Origin: Piezodorus guildinii
Lineage: Eukaryota; Arthropoda; Insecta; Hemiptera; Pentatomidae
Assembly: GCA_023052935.1 (NCBI GenBank)
Contig: CM041293.1
Location: 51,758,725-51,822,724 of the forward strand
Direction of reading: 5' to 3'
DNA length: 64,000 nucleotides
Positions within the stretch are counted from its first letter, which is position 1. Every line of letters starts with the position of its first letter. The position numbers were made by a program, and so were the translations under genes. Below are positions 9,661 to 20,287 of the stretch, piece by piece. Below the pieces are notes generated by a model that was given only the letters and a program-made list of their open reading frames with translations, searched no databases and was not told the origin of the DNA.

Positions 9661-10537
9661 TATTTTTTGTTCCCTTATGCCGTTTTTTTTTTTTATTTCC
9701 CCTTTGTACCCATTTTCAATAGTGTTCCTAAAATATTATATCATTAAATTATTAATAATGACCTATATATTTCATAAAAAAATGATTCCTCATTTTTTCA
9801 AGTCAAAATTATTAAAAATATAGAGAAATAATAACAATGTTTGATGGCTGCGAATTACTGGTTCAAAGGCCACTTCACCTATCATGATATCATAAAAGGA
9901 TTAAAAAGTTCAAAGTTCATGACAGAAAATGTAAAAACTTAACAAATATTAAGTTGTTTTTAAGTGAATTACATATGATTTATTTATTTATTTTATTTAT
10001 TTTTTTTTTTTATTATTATTTTTTTTTTTTTTTACACTCATCTTGGTTTTCTAAATATAATTTAGAAGTAAGCCTTCCCACCTCGTCAAGGTGTGAGTGC
10101 ATAGAGAAGGTGTGCTGGTATAAAATCGTTGTAAATATTTTTTAACACATATTTATTTATCTGTTTGTTAAGGTTTCCAGGTTTTTGGTAAAACCTCTCT
10201 TGGAACCACAACACTCATTCCTTTTAGGTTTAGGAGCCTTTAGAGCCACGCCAGGGACCCATCCATTCCATCACACATACATACTTTGGTTTAAAAATAA
10301 AAACAACAATATTATATCAGCAAAAATTAAAAAAAAAAAAAAAGAAAAAAAAAAAAAGCTCTCTTAAACAGCATCCGGAACGATAAATAATATAAAACTT
10401 TCTTTAAACCTTATTTCATTTGGCCATATTTTGAAGTGTGTATATTTTTTAAATAAATATAAATACCAATAAAGAATAAATATCTTTAAAATAATAAAAA
10501 AAATTATGTAAAACCTTAACAAGTGATAAATTAAACC

Positions 10538-10543
10538 TTTATT
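10538..10543 (-). terminator. Poly(A) signal of right C2HC gene
   Basis: TTTATT on the plus strand, i.e. AATAAA on the coding strand, mirroring 7615-7620. Confidence 0.5.
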
Positions 10544-10698
10544 GAATAAAAAATAAATAAAGAAAGAAAATAATAAGTTTTTCTCTTGGACAAAAGTAGT
10601 ATTTCACTTGAGTAAATAAAAATATAACAATGTTCTTATAATAAAGAAAAGAAAGAAACTGGTTTGTATTCATTTAATTTAATCATTAAATAATTAGT

Positions 10699-11340
10699 TT
10701 ATTTATCATGACTTGAGGCACCTAGAGGCCTAAATCGATTCACTCTTAGAAGAAGTCCGTCTAGACTTTTAAGGAACCAACCGCTCCCCTTTATTGTCAT
10801 ATCCTCCATCTCGGTAGCTATTTTCGAGTAGCTTCCACTGAGACTGTTCAAGACCGAAGAACTTTCGGATATTGTTATGTTTTTGGTTTTAAACGCCCTA
10901 TCGCACGTCTCCCCTCTAATATTTTCATAAGTGGCCTCTAGAACTAGATTGAATTTTAGAGGAGCATCTGATTCCGCAAAAAATTCTGTAATTAATCGAT
11001 ATAATGTTTCAGTCTGATGGCAGAGAAATTCCACAGCATCAATTGGTTCAGAACATGGAAGGTAAAAAGTCTTAATATCCCCTCCAAACGCTGTCTCGAT
11101 TTCAAATAAAGGCCCTAAAGCCATTTCCAACCGCCTTCGTTTCGTCATGACAAGGGGAGTTTCTCTCTGACAACGACGTAAATGATTCATGAGTTGGTTT
11201 AGAGACGAAAAAATCTCGCCGCAAGAAACACATGTACGCCGTTTCTGAGTCGTCAAGCATGACTTTTCGTGACGTAGTTTGCTATCTTTTCGGCTGAAAT
11301 TTCTATCACAATATCCACACTTATTGTTACCTGATGCCAT
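10699..11340 (-). CDS. Two-finger C2HC protein with Polinton-type C-terminal domain (right copy)
   Basis: Intact 213-codon mirror copy of the left-arm gene. By eye I count three nucleotide differences from it, each changing one residue: S4 to G, V22 to L and L121 to F. All eight zinc ligands and the GSGW...PLGASS block are unchanged. Promoter (TATA at 11655-11663) and poly(A) signal are also mirrored. Two intact copies suggest recent formation of the palindrome, gene conversion between arms, or selection on the protein. Confidence 0.75.
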   Translation of the reverse strand: MASGNNKCGYCDRNFSRKDSKLRHEKSCLTTQKRRTCVSCGEIFSSLNQLMNHLRRCQRETPLVMTKRRRLEMALGPLFEIETAFGGDIKTFYLPCSEPIDAVEFLCHQTETLYRLITEFFAESDAPLKFNLVLEATYENIRGETCDRAFKTKNITISESSSVLNSLSGSYSKIATEMEDMTIKGSGWFLKSLDGLLLRVNRFRPLGASSHDK

Positions 11341-11654
11341 TATTGAAAACGAATGATAAAAAAAAAAAAAATTTAAATGCGATATAATTAATAAACTTAA
11401 AAATAAATGAAATAATCAAAATATTAATCGTAAAAAAACAAAAAACAAATAGCAAATAATAAATGAATAAATTTCTTCTAAAAATTAGAAAATCCGAAGG
11501 GTAAAAGAAAAATGGAAAATAGTTGAAAAACTTATAATGATCTACAATTTAAAGCCAAAATGAAAAACAGTTCAATAAAACAGTACTGACACGTTTAAAA
11601 TTATCTTTCAAGAGGCTGTAAAAGAGAATGAGAAAGAGGCCTAGAAAACCATCC

Positions 11655-11663
11655 CTATTTATA
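11655..11663 (-). promoter_or_regulatory. TATA box of right C2HC gene
   Basis: CTATTTATA on the plus strand is the mirror of the left TATA box and is preserved exactly. Confidence 0.55.
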
Positions 11664-14204
11664 GTCTCCTTTGTTTACAAAATTTAGGAATTATCTGTTC
11701 AAAGTCCAAGGCTTAAAGGATTAGGAGGTGTGTACCGAGGTTGGGATGAAAAGGAGTGGGGGAAGGCCAAAGCTTTCCGAGTATGAGGGTAATCCAGATC
11801 TGGGTAGACCATAGTTGTTGATTAAAATTAATTAATCGTCCGGACAGGTAAATAACCGTCTGAGAAGGCGCAAAAACAATTGTAAATGCTGAAAATATTA
11901 TGTATAAAAAACAAATTTCCGACCGTAATAGGTCGAAAATGAAGTTTTATATCATTGTGTATATAAATATTTATGCTTCAAACATGGTGGCGCCATAAAA
12001 AAAAAAAATGGCGGTTGAGCACACTCAGCCTCTACAAAACATTATTGGGAAGATAACATATACAATCCCAAAGGAATAGGAGCTGCGCCCTGTTGGACAT
12101 ATTACAAAATAGAGTGGGTGCTGCGCTCTTGTGGATATTTTATAAGGTAATGTGTGTTCTGCGACTAAGTTAGGAGACAATTAAATTAAATAAGAAAGGT
12201 ATAGAAATATTACCGAAAATTATACTATTGAACATGCTACAAAATTTTCATTCATTGAGAAGGTTATGTAACAGTTAGGAAGGCTTAAAAAAAAAAGAAA
12301 GTAAACTTGACAATGGGTCCGCGATTATCATCAGAACTAAGCGAGAGGAACTTTCGGATATTTAAATTATAAGTACAATGAGTAAGCTAGCGAGTACCAT
12401 CGGAACTAGCCGGGAGGAACTTTTGCATGCGTAAAATATAAGTACAATGAGTAGGTTAGCAAGTGTCATCGGACTTCGCCGGATCAAACTTTCAGATGCT
12501 TAAAATAGAGCACCGATTAGAGATGGGTATGAATGATAAGAACAGGGTCCCAGGGTCACGTGATTCAAAAGGGAATTGTATGTTAGTTACGTTTAGGTCG
12601 AAATGTTGATTGAATTTTTATAATTACAATAAGTAGGTTAGCGATGACCATCGGACCTAGCCGGAAGGAACTTTCAAATTCATAAAATGGAGCAATTTGA
12701 TTAGCTGATTAGAAAAAGGCATGAACAATAAGGGGATGTGTTCATAGGTCACGTGATTAATAATGGGCGTCGTATACTAGTTAAAGTTAGATAGAGGTGT
12801 TTATTGAAATTTTCTGTCATAACGTACTATTTTTATTATGTTTTTAAAGATTAAAAATTCAAAATCAAAGAGCTGAAGGCTCAATATTGAACTGAAAAAG
12901 GTTCTAAACTTTGATTACTTAACGACTATATAATGATGCGATAAACTCGTGTAATACGAAATAATTACGATGTAGTGTATCATTATTCTATATATATATA
13001 TTATTGATAATACCTTAGCAAGAGATAACACTAGTTAGTTGTTTTTTCGATCGAATTAACGATATCATTGTTTATTTCTTTCGGAAGGATTAGAGATTGT
13101 CCAACTAGGTGAGGTAGAAGACCGAAGCCGGCCTAGACGAACTCTTCCGAAAACATCGCGAAATAGCAATTCTAAAGCAGAATTGTTAATGATAAGTAAA
13201 TAATACATAGAAAAGGTAAAAAAATGGTCTAAGAAGTTGAGAAAACAATTAAAACGGTTGAAAAAATATATAAAAAAATTATATTCGCCTACCGAAATAG
13301 GTACAAGTTTTATATTATTATATATTTATACTTTCAGCAATTATTAGAACAAAGTTGATATTTACGTCTTAAATTTATCTTGTTTACGATTAAATCTTTT
13401 TACTATACTAAGAGATAAAACGTACAAAATCCGCATTATATTTATATATATACTTAAGAGGGTAATGGTTCAAAGTCTCAGAGCTTAAGGAATATTTATA
13501 CTTTAAGCAATTATCAGTACGAAGTTGATATTGACGTCTTAAATTTATCTTTTTTACGATTAAATCTTTAGGGATTTACTATACTAAGACATGAAACGTA
13601 CAAGGTCCGCATTATATTTATATATATAATAATGCTTCAAAGTCTCAGAGCTTAAGGAGCCTTTTATCGCTATTTAAATAGTAGGATTAAGAATCAAAGT
13701 TCAAAGCTATATAGGATTAAAATTCATTACACATAGGAAGATAATAGACCGTAGTCCAAGAGCTTAAGGAACCTTTTATCGCTATTTAAATATTAGGATT
13801 AAGGATCAAAGTTCAAAGCTGTACAGGATTAAGAAGTCGTATAAACGATGTTTATATTAAAGGCATTAAGAAGGTTCAAAGTCCATGTTTACGTTTAAGC
13901 TTAAGGAAATTTTTATCGCTACTTAAAATGTAGGATTAAAGATCAAAGTTCAAAGCTGTATAGGATTAAGAAGCCCTATAACGATGTTTATATTAAAGCC
14001 ACTAAGAAGGTTCAAAGTCCATGTTTACGTTTCACTTACCTGCATGTTTAAACATGATTCAAACCTGTTTGTACTTGCACAAATCTGTTTCTACATGATT
14101 CGACATGTCGGTGCATGCTCGAACCGGTCAGGTATAATCATCCTATATTAAAAAAACGAAATGGCGGCTGGATAGACTTAAGGCTTTTAAATTGTGACGT
14201 CATA

Positions 14205-15260
14205 AAACAAAAATGGCGGACGGGTAGACTCATGCTTTATAAATACTAAATTAGCCCAAAACGTAGGGAAAAGAAAATGGACGCCGGGTAGACTCATGCT
14301 TTATAAACTCTCAAGTTAGGCACTCTCATTGGTTAACTATTGAAGGAGTGGGGGGAGCAAAATGTAAACAATGAGAAGGTTATGTAACAGTAAGGGAGGT
14401 TTCAAAAAATGTAAACAATAGTAAGGTTATGTCACAGTTTGAAAGGTTTCGTAAAAGCACACATTACAATTTGACCATCGGACCTAGCCGGGAGGAACTC
14501 TCAAGTTAGGCACTCTGATTGGTTAACTATTGAAGGAGTGGGGGGAGCAAAATGTAAACAATGAGAAGGTTATGTAACAGTAAGGGAGGTTTCAAAAAAT
14601 GTAAACAATAGTAAGGTTATGTCACAGTTTGAAAGGTTTCGTAAAAGCACACATTACAATTTGACCATCGGACCTAGCCGGGAGGAACTCTCAAGTTAGG
14701 CACTCTGATTGGTTAACTATTGAAGGAGTGGGGGGAGCACAATGGCGTCCGGGTAGACTCATGCTTTATAAATACTAAATTAGCCCAAAACGTAGGGAAA
14801 AGAAAATGGACGTCGGGTAGACTCATGCTTTGTAAACTGTGACGTCATAAAACAAAATGGCGGACGGGTAGACTCATGCTTTATAAAGACTAAATTAGCC
14901 CAAAACGTAGGGAAAAGAAAATGGACGTCGGGTAGACTCATGCTTTATAAATACTAAATTAGCCCAAAACGTAGGGAAAAGAAAATGGACGTCGGGTAGA
15001 CTCATGCTTTATAAATACTAAATTAGCCCAAAACGTAGGGAAAAGAAAATGGACGCCGGGTAGACTCATGCTTTATAAATACTAAATTAGCCCAAAACGT
15101 AGGGAAATGAAAATGGACGCCGGGTAGACTCATGCTTTGTAAATTGTGACGTCATAAAAGAAAATGGCGGACGGGTAGACTCATGCTTTATAAATACTAA
15201 ATTAGCCCAAAACGTAGGGAAAAGAAAATGGACGCCGGGTAGACTCATGCTTTATAAAGA
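14205..15260 (-). repeat. Subterminal tandem array, right arm
   Basis: GGTAGACTCATGCTTT recurs repeatedly, with intact TGACGTCA and AAATGGCGG sites in several units. Unit order and copy number differ from the left array. The 190-bp units at 14308-14687 are embedded in it. Confidence 0.8.
14308..14687 (-). repeat. 190-bp tandem duplication, right arm only
   Basis: Two 190-bp units start at 14308 and 14498 (CTCTCAAGTTAGG...), with a partial third unit at 14688. Each contains a CCAAT-type sequence (GATTGGTTAAC, reading AACCAATC on the other strand; first copy CATTGG). The left arm has this segment once, near 3060-3320. Confidence 0.8.
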
Positions 15261-15465
15261 CTTAATACTCTCAAACAGGGGTCACGTGATCAAAAAGGGG
15301 CGTGGCCTAGTGGTTTAGGCTAGGTTGATTAAGGGTCACGTGACTAAAAAGGGGCGTGGCTTAGTGGTTTAGGTTAGGTCGATGGCGCGAACCAGCGTGG
15401 TTAAGGTTAGGTCGTGATGACGTCATAGGTGGTTAAGAGTGGTAGGGGAGGGGATGGAGGAATCG

Positions 15466-15495
15466 GTGTGCCAGCTCCCGCAATTCTTATCTACT
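15466..15495 (-). repeat. Right 30-bp terminal inverted repeat
   Basis: Exact reverse complement of 2082-2111, ending CTTATCTACT at 15495. Confidence 0.85.
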
Positions 15496-15501
15496 CCAGT
15501 T
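15496..15501. repeat. Right target-site duplication CCAGTT
   Basis: Identical to 2076-2081 and directly adjacent to the right terminus. Confidence 0.75.
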
Positions 15502-15785
15502 CACAATAATTATACACAGCCATCCAGTTTTGGACGTTAAGACAGTTTATTACTTCGTCAATGTTTATATAATTCTTTCTGAAGTATTTTAACACTGTAT
15601 TCTATTTTCACACAAGGAAATGAAAAGTATTTTCTACTTCTCTTCTATTATACAGCGAGCATATCACTAAGCGAGCGTAGTTCAGATATACTACCTAATT
15701 CACATCTAACTTTAAATATCCATTTCACCCCATTAAGACTTAATTTGGTATAAACAGATATTGCGTCCCATAATCATAATTTAAG
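15502..15785. other. No gene seen
   Basis: AT-rich flank of the large element with nothing recognisable. Confidence 0.4.
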
Positions 15786-15789
15786 TTTT

Positions 15790-16480
15790 TATATAGAATA
15801 GAATAGAAACATAAAATAATCTTTATTCTGGGACATAGCCCCTTAAGAACAAAAAATATGTGCAATTAATGTATACAGTGTATCTGGCTAAAAAACCAAA
15901 TGGTCATGATTAATTCTTATTCACAATGGTGTAAGAAGTAATAAAATAAAATAAGGAATATATCTATACAATAAAACAAATTAGTAAAATAAATAAACCT
16001 CTTCAGATGCATACATTTGCTGAACAAAACTTAATTTAAAAAGATTAATAAATTAAGTTAGGTATGATCAATAAATAATATTTCCTTTTAAAAATCTGAT
16101 GTTTGATATGAAACTTCATTGCTGTTGAGCGTCTGTTTGGAAATACAGGAGGTATTGGAACAGTTGGGACATGAATGATGATAGACATAAAGCATGGCGG
16201 ATATGAGTAGGTAGGGAATTCCAGAGATTTGCAGAGCGGATAAGAAAGGAATGATCAAAAGTTGTTGTTCTATGGGTAGGAATGTAAAGGTCAGAATTTT
16301 TAAATATACAAACTTTTTTTCTGAGACTTACAGTTCTTTGCATACATAAATTTTGATCTATAAAAACATGTTAGGGATTCTCTAAATTCATGTAGGATTA
16401 AAGCCCAGTTATTTTTAAACTCATACACCTTCGAACAGCAAAATTCGTTGTACGAAATTTTATTTAAAGTGTTATTAAAA
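15790..16480 (-). pseudogene. Non-LTR retrotransposon 3' fragment
   Basis: The minus-strand frame at 16343-16116 encodes a tail with an RxxNLWNxLPxxIR pattern (RSANLWNSLPTHIR), a typical last segment of several LINE reverse-transcriptase ORFs. Downstream on the same strand the sequence runs into a 3'-UTR-like stretch ending near an AATAGAA-rich tail at 15790-15810. No reverse-transcriptase core remains. Clade not assigned. Confidence 0.5.
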
Positions 16481-16539
16481 ACTTAGCTTAATGATCTATC
16501 TTTCTAAAGTACGTTTTCTAGGAATGTGCATGATTTCGG

Positions 16540-16790
16540 TGTATGTACAATCTGAGGTTGCTGTTACCACAAGCTAGTGGGCTGCGGGCCAGTGCAAGCA
16601 CCTAGCTCTTTTCTAAAGGAATCCTTGGAACTTGGCTCGAGGAAGTTTGTGTAGCAAGTTGGGGGAGCCTCCCGAACTTGGCAATCGACTTTCCGAACGA
16701 TATTCATCTCTAAGGCAAACTATTACACTCTCCATGAAAGTTCAGAACCTTATCTTCACCACCAAAAAAAAAAAAAAAAAATGGATTTAA
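16540..16790. repeat. Unclassified repeat with A-run
   Basis: The end of this block, GGCAAACTATTACACTCTCC up to an A-run at 16760, recurs at about 18330-18385 and again ends in an A-run. It may therefore be a retroposon 3' end. Nothing coding is seen. Confidence 0.4.
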
Positions 16791-16984
16791 ATTAGTATAT
16801 CGCCCATTAAAATCTCATAACACAAATAATCGGATATGTATTTTCTCTTTCTTTTACCTCTACCCCAAAGGGTTATTGGTATTTTTTGTATTGCTTATTT
16901 TATTGAAATTAACAACTGTATACTTTAATACAAGTAAATAAGCTACTCCATAATAAAATATATGAAAAAAACATGAAGAGAAAC

Positions 16985-17500
16985 TAACCATTGGCAGCAC
17001 TCGAGGCCATCATCTTTTCAGACGACTCGGTTGATTGTCAGGAATAGAAGAAGAAGCAAGGATCGAAAAACTAGTGGATTAGTGTGGGAGTGGAGTTTTT
17101 ATGGAAGGAGTGATGAAACGGGCCAAATCAGCAACATATGGAACATTAAGGTCTTTGTGGATGATTTTAAACGTGACAAAGTAAGGAGTTTTAAGGATTT
17201 TGGATACGGGAAGAGTTTTATGGTTTAGTAGAGCACCGAAGCTCAACTCCGTAGGTTCAGATAGGCCTTATGATTGTCATGTAAATGAGTCTTTTGTAGT
17301 AATGTGAAAGGTTAGAGCGTCTGCCAAGTAAATGTTGAAGTAACCGAAATCGGCGAGCAGTCTCTTCATTCTTATAAAGAGGTCTGCCATGTAAGATGTT
17401 TGTCAAGCAGGAGGACTAAATAGCGGATCTGATCAACCGGGACAAGCGGAATATCTCTAAAGGACCCTTGAGGTTTACGAAGAATGTGATTGGTGTGATA
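16985..17500 (-). pseudogene. Jockey-type LINE fragment
   Basis: Minus-strand translation, broken by stops and frameshifts, shows the jockey-clade segment after the RT core (a stretch like IIRPI-TYGVEL), then a segment like DLNVPYV and a C-terminal part ending near RRLKR. Related minus-strand fragments lie at 17885-18290 and 29215-29600. Degenerate and non-functional. Confidence 0.5.
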
Positions 17501-17884
17501 TGAAAATTACACTCTACTGGAATAGTTCGTTTTTTTTTTGAGGTAATTGAACAATTTAACTGTGTATTTTCTTCATCTTGTAAAATTTCTGATAAATTAT
17601 ATTTTTTGTCAGAGGTTTTTTTTTTAGTTTAACATATAATTTAACTAATAATAGTACTAAAGTTTGAGTTTGGCAAATATAATATTTTAGCTCATTGAAA
17701 TATTCTTCAAGACACACTCTCCTGATAAATTATTACTACGGAAGTGGATGTAACATATGGCTTTCATTATAACGTCAATTATATTTTTTTTTCTTTTTAT
17801 CATTTTATTGGTATTTACAACTGTATTAACAAAATTAAATTACAACAAGTAAATGTGATGTGTTGTATAACACAATGACATGAT

Positions 17885-18290
17885 ATACATGTAGAGAAGC
17901 TTACCATTGGAAGCACTCTGAAAATATTCTAAACTAGAAGGTCCCGGGGCTATTTCCTTTTCAGGCACCTCGGAGGATTATCCGGAATTGAAGAGGAAGA
18001 AAGGATTGAAACTAGTAGGTTAGAGTGCGAATGGAGTTTGTCATGAAAGGATTGATACCTGATCCGGGCTAAATCAGTAACAAAGAGAACATTAAGGTCT
18101 TTATGGTATAAGTTTATTCGTGACAAATTGGATGCGGGAAGAATTTGATGGTTTAGTAGAGCCCCAAAGCTCTACTCCGTAAGTTCAGATTGGTCTTATA
18201 ATAGTCATGTAGATGAGCCTTTTGTAGTTGAGAGAAAGGTTTGACCGTTTGTATAGTAAGTGTTGAAGAGCCTATTGTAATTTAAAAAAT
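17885..18290 (-). pseudogene. Jockey-type LINE fragment
   Basis: Diverged second copy of the fragment at 16985-17500, sharing blocks such as GAAACTAGTAGGTTAGAGTG and TTTAGTAGAGCCCCAAAGCT. It contains multiple stops. Confidence 0.45.
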
Positions 18291-18649
18291 AAATTATTGC
18301 CTATAATTTAAGACTAAAACGAAAATAACAGGCAAACTATTACACTCTCCATGAAAGTTCAGAACCTTATCTTCACAAAAAAAAAAATTATTTAAAATAG
18401 TATATGGCAGATATAAGTATTAATAGATATAAATAGAAAGTCCTGAGGATAGAGAGGAACATCCTGAGGAGGATTGATGAGCCCCCAAAACAGGTTAAGG
18501 ATCGTAAAATCTGGATTAAATTAAAACTGGATAGGAAAATTAAGACAACTGTAACTTCGTTTTCTTAGTCAAAGTAGGATAAAGTTACGTTAAATAAACT
18601 AAAAATCTATGAAATGACATTAAATTAATCCACATTGTATCCACAGAAG

Positions 18650-18790
18650 TATGGTAAGAACTGTACGTTTGTTGGTTTATTAATTTGATGTCACTTTATG
18701 CTGTTGTCGCTAATCGGGCTATGGTAAGGTGGGAATCCAAAATTTTGCTTTTCCAAGTTTAGAAGTATATGAGTCATCCATACTCCACAT
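18650..18790 (-). mobile_element. Fragment of SINE family 2
   Basis: Shares the internal block with GTCACTTTATGCTGTTGTCG and TAATCGGGC with the longer copies at 1504-2007 and 23985-24472. Both ends are missing. Confidence 0.4.
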
Positions 18791-19524
18791 TAGTATATGT
18801 GTTATTTTTGTTTGCAATTTTTTTTTGAGTGATCTGGAATACTAACAACTGTTCAGCAATATGACACGTATGTACGATATGACGTTGTAAACAACAATTT
18901 TACTATTATAGCTGTTAAATAATTAACACATTTTAACATTATGTTAAACACAACATTAATTTAATTTGCGAATTCTTCATCTGTAAAATATAAGGTTGAT
19001 TATAGATATATTTTCATTATCCAAAAGTAAAATATGGTTCCTACTTTAATTACCTAAACTTATTATCAATCTATATTGCAGATTTAATTTCGTTGGCTGT
19101 GGTATGAGAAAGATAGAGAGAGGCAGAAACGAGGAGATCAGATGACCGAGACAGGGAAGGAGAGAGAGGACGATATTGGGTATAAAATAAGAAAGCTGTT
19201 ATTGGCTGTAGCTCAATAAAGAGACCATATTGCTCTCCTCCAGCAATTAGCCCTCCTCACTGGAGGCTGGCTCTGCTCCAGTCCCTTCTCTGATTGCGTT
19301 AGTCCGAGGAAGGGTTGCCATTCGCCCAGCAAATTACCGGAGGATCTCTCAGGATATCCTGGCATAGGAATCATGCCAGCTTCTCACCAATTACATAAAG
19401 CCCATTCAACAGTTCCCCGCTAGTAAACCAAAAGTTCTGATCTTTTAGTAAAAATTATAAGACTTGTGAACATGATAGAGATAGGCAGTACAGAACATAA
19501 TTATCATTAAAATATTTTTTTTTT
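18791..19524. other. No gene seen
   Basis: Includes a less AT-rich patch at about 19190-19430 with CTCC/GGAGG-rich sequence that I do not recognise. Confidence 0.4.
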
Positions 19525-20287
19525 CTAGAAGAAATTAGTCCGGGTTGCGGTCGATGAATGAAACAATTAGGTAGTTTCAACCATTTATTTTCTTCCAACG
19601 TTTCGACCCCTATAGTGGGTCATCCTCAGGGCTAAAAAGATACAAAATAGATACATTTACAATAAGATTAACTATACTATTTCAAAAAATATTGAGTTAA
19701 AGGATGTCAATATCAAAACATAAAAAGAAAGTAGATGTGTTCAGAAATCGGTTAAATAAATTACAATGACTAAGGTGTAAGAACGAGAGGGCTATATAGA
19801 ACAGATAATGACCAAAGATAATGTACAAAGGTATAAAAAATTACATGAAATAAGAAACATTGAAATATGGAGTTGAGTGGAGATACGTACCGTATTGTAG
19901 GCGAATGGAAACTAAGTACAATTTGGTGGAATGGGATGTAGGTAGGTAGATAGGAAAGTATGTAGGAAAGGTAGGTAGAATGGAAAATACGTACAGAATT
20001 TTAGACCTGATCTTACAACAAATGAGTAAAATTGTAATACTAGCATAAGTAGGTATAAGTAATCAGATTAAACATATAATAGTACTAATATCATAATAGT
20101 ACTAATATCATAATAGTACTAAAAAATGTTGTTAACAAAATTCTTAAAGTAAAACCTATATAATAGTGAGAACAATAATGGAGAAAGTATATGGAATAAA
20201 CCCGACTAGAAACGTTGGCAGAAAATAAATGGTTGAAACTACCTATTTGTTTCTTTCATCGACCGCCACCCGGACTACTTTCTTCTA
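19525..20287. mobile_element. 763-bp inverted-repeat element with hammerhead-like core
   Basis: The ends CTAGAAGAAATTAGTCCGGG... and ...CCCGGACTACTTTCTTCTAG are inverted copies over about 75 bp with a few mismatches. Just inside the left end the minus strand carries a hammerhead-ribozyme-like core (19595-19631). Such cores next to inverted termini are known from Penelope-like retroelements. No ORF remains. The assignment to Penelope is inferred. Confidence 0.5.
19595..19631 (-). ncRNA. Hammerhead-ribozyme-like core
   Basis: On the minus strand: CTGAGGA (fits the CUGANGA box), a stem GACCC/GGGTC with a 7-nt loop, then GAAAC. These are the conserved parts of a hammerhead in the right order and spacing. 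Stem III is at most very short and the cleavage-site side is not clear by eye. Confidence 0.45.

Larger units (their letters stand above)
7906..10251. other. Unique loop between the palindrome arms
   Basis: This 2.35-kb stretch is not matched between the arms. It holds a G-run block (8104-8152), a long GA microsatellite (8855-8918), an NRF-1-like site, the small spliced gene (9187-9616) and, at 9700-10250, AT-rich sequence in which I see no gene. Confidence 0.75.
2082..15495. mobile_element. 13.4-kb palindromic (foldback) Polinton-like element
   Basis: Seen: both ends carry the same 30-bp inverted repeat starting AGTAGATAAGAATTGCGGGA, flanked by the 6-bp direct repeat CCAGTT. Arm 2082-7905 is matched in reverse by 10252-15495, with a unique loop at 7906-10251. 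Gene content is one two-finger C2HC protein gene per arm and one small spliced gene in the loop. Known: Polintons start with AG, make 6-bp target duplications and have long terminal inverted repeats, but are 15-20 kb and encode polymerase B, integrase, ATPase and capsid proteins. None of those is here. Inferred: a derived non-autonomous relative mobilised in trans. A Foldback-type element is the main alternative, but known P-superfamily foldbacks make 7-9-bp duplications. Confidence 0.7.
10252..15495 (-). repeat. Right arm of the giant inverted repeat
   Basis: Reverse complement of the left arm with the same order of blocks. It starts at 10252 with CAGGGACCC, the mirror of 7897-7905, and ends with the 30-bp terminal repeat. 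Differences from the left arm are scattered substitutions, one instead of two 541-bp units, two extra 190-bp units (14308-14687) and a different layout of the subterminal array. Confidence 0.85.

Noticed and set aside
2082..15495. Two independent insertions of one element in opposite orientation
   Set aside because: There is only one pair of 30-bp termini and one 6-bp duplication, both at the outer ends. The inner ends at 7905 and 10252 have no terminal-repeat sequence, so the palindrome behaves as a single unit.
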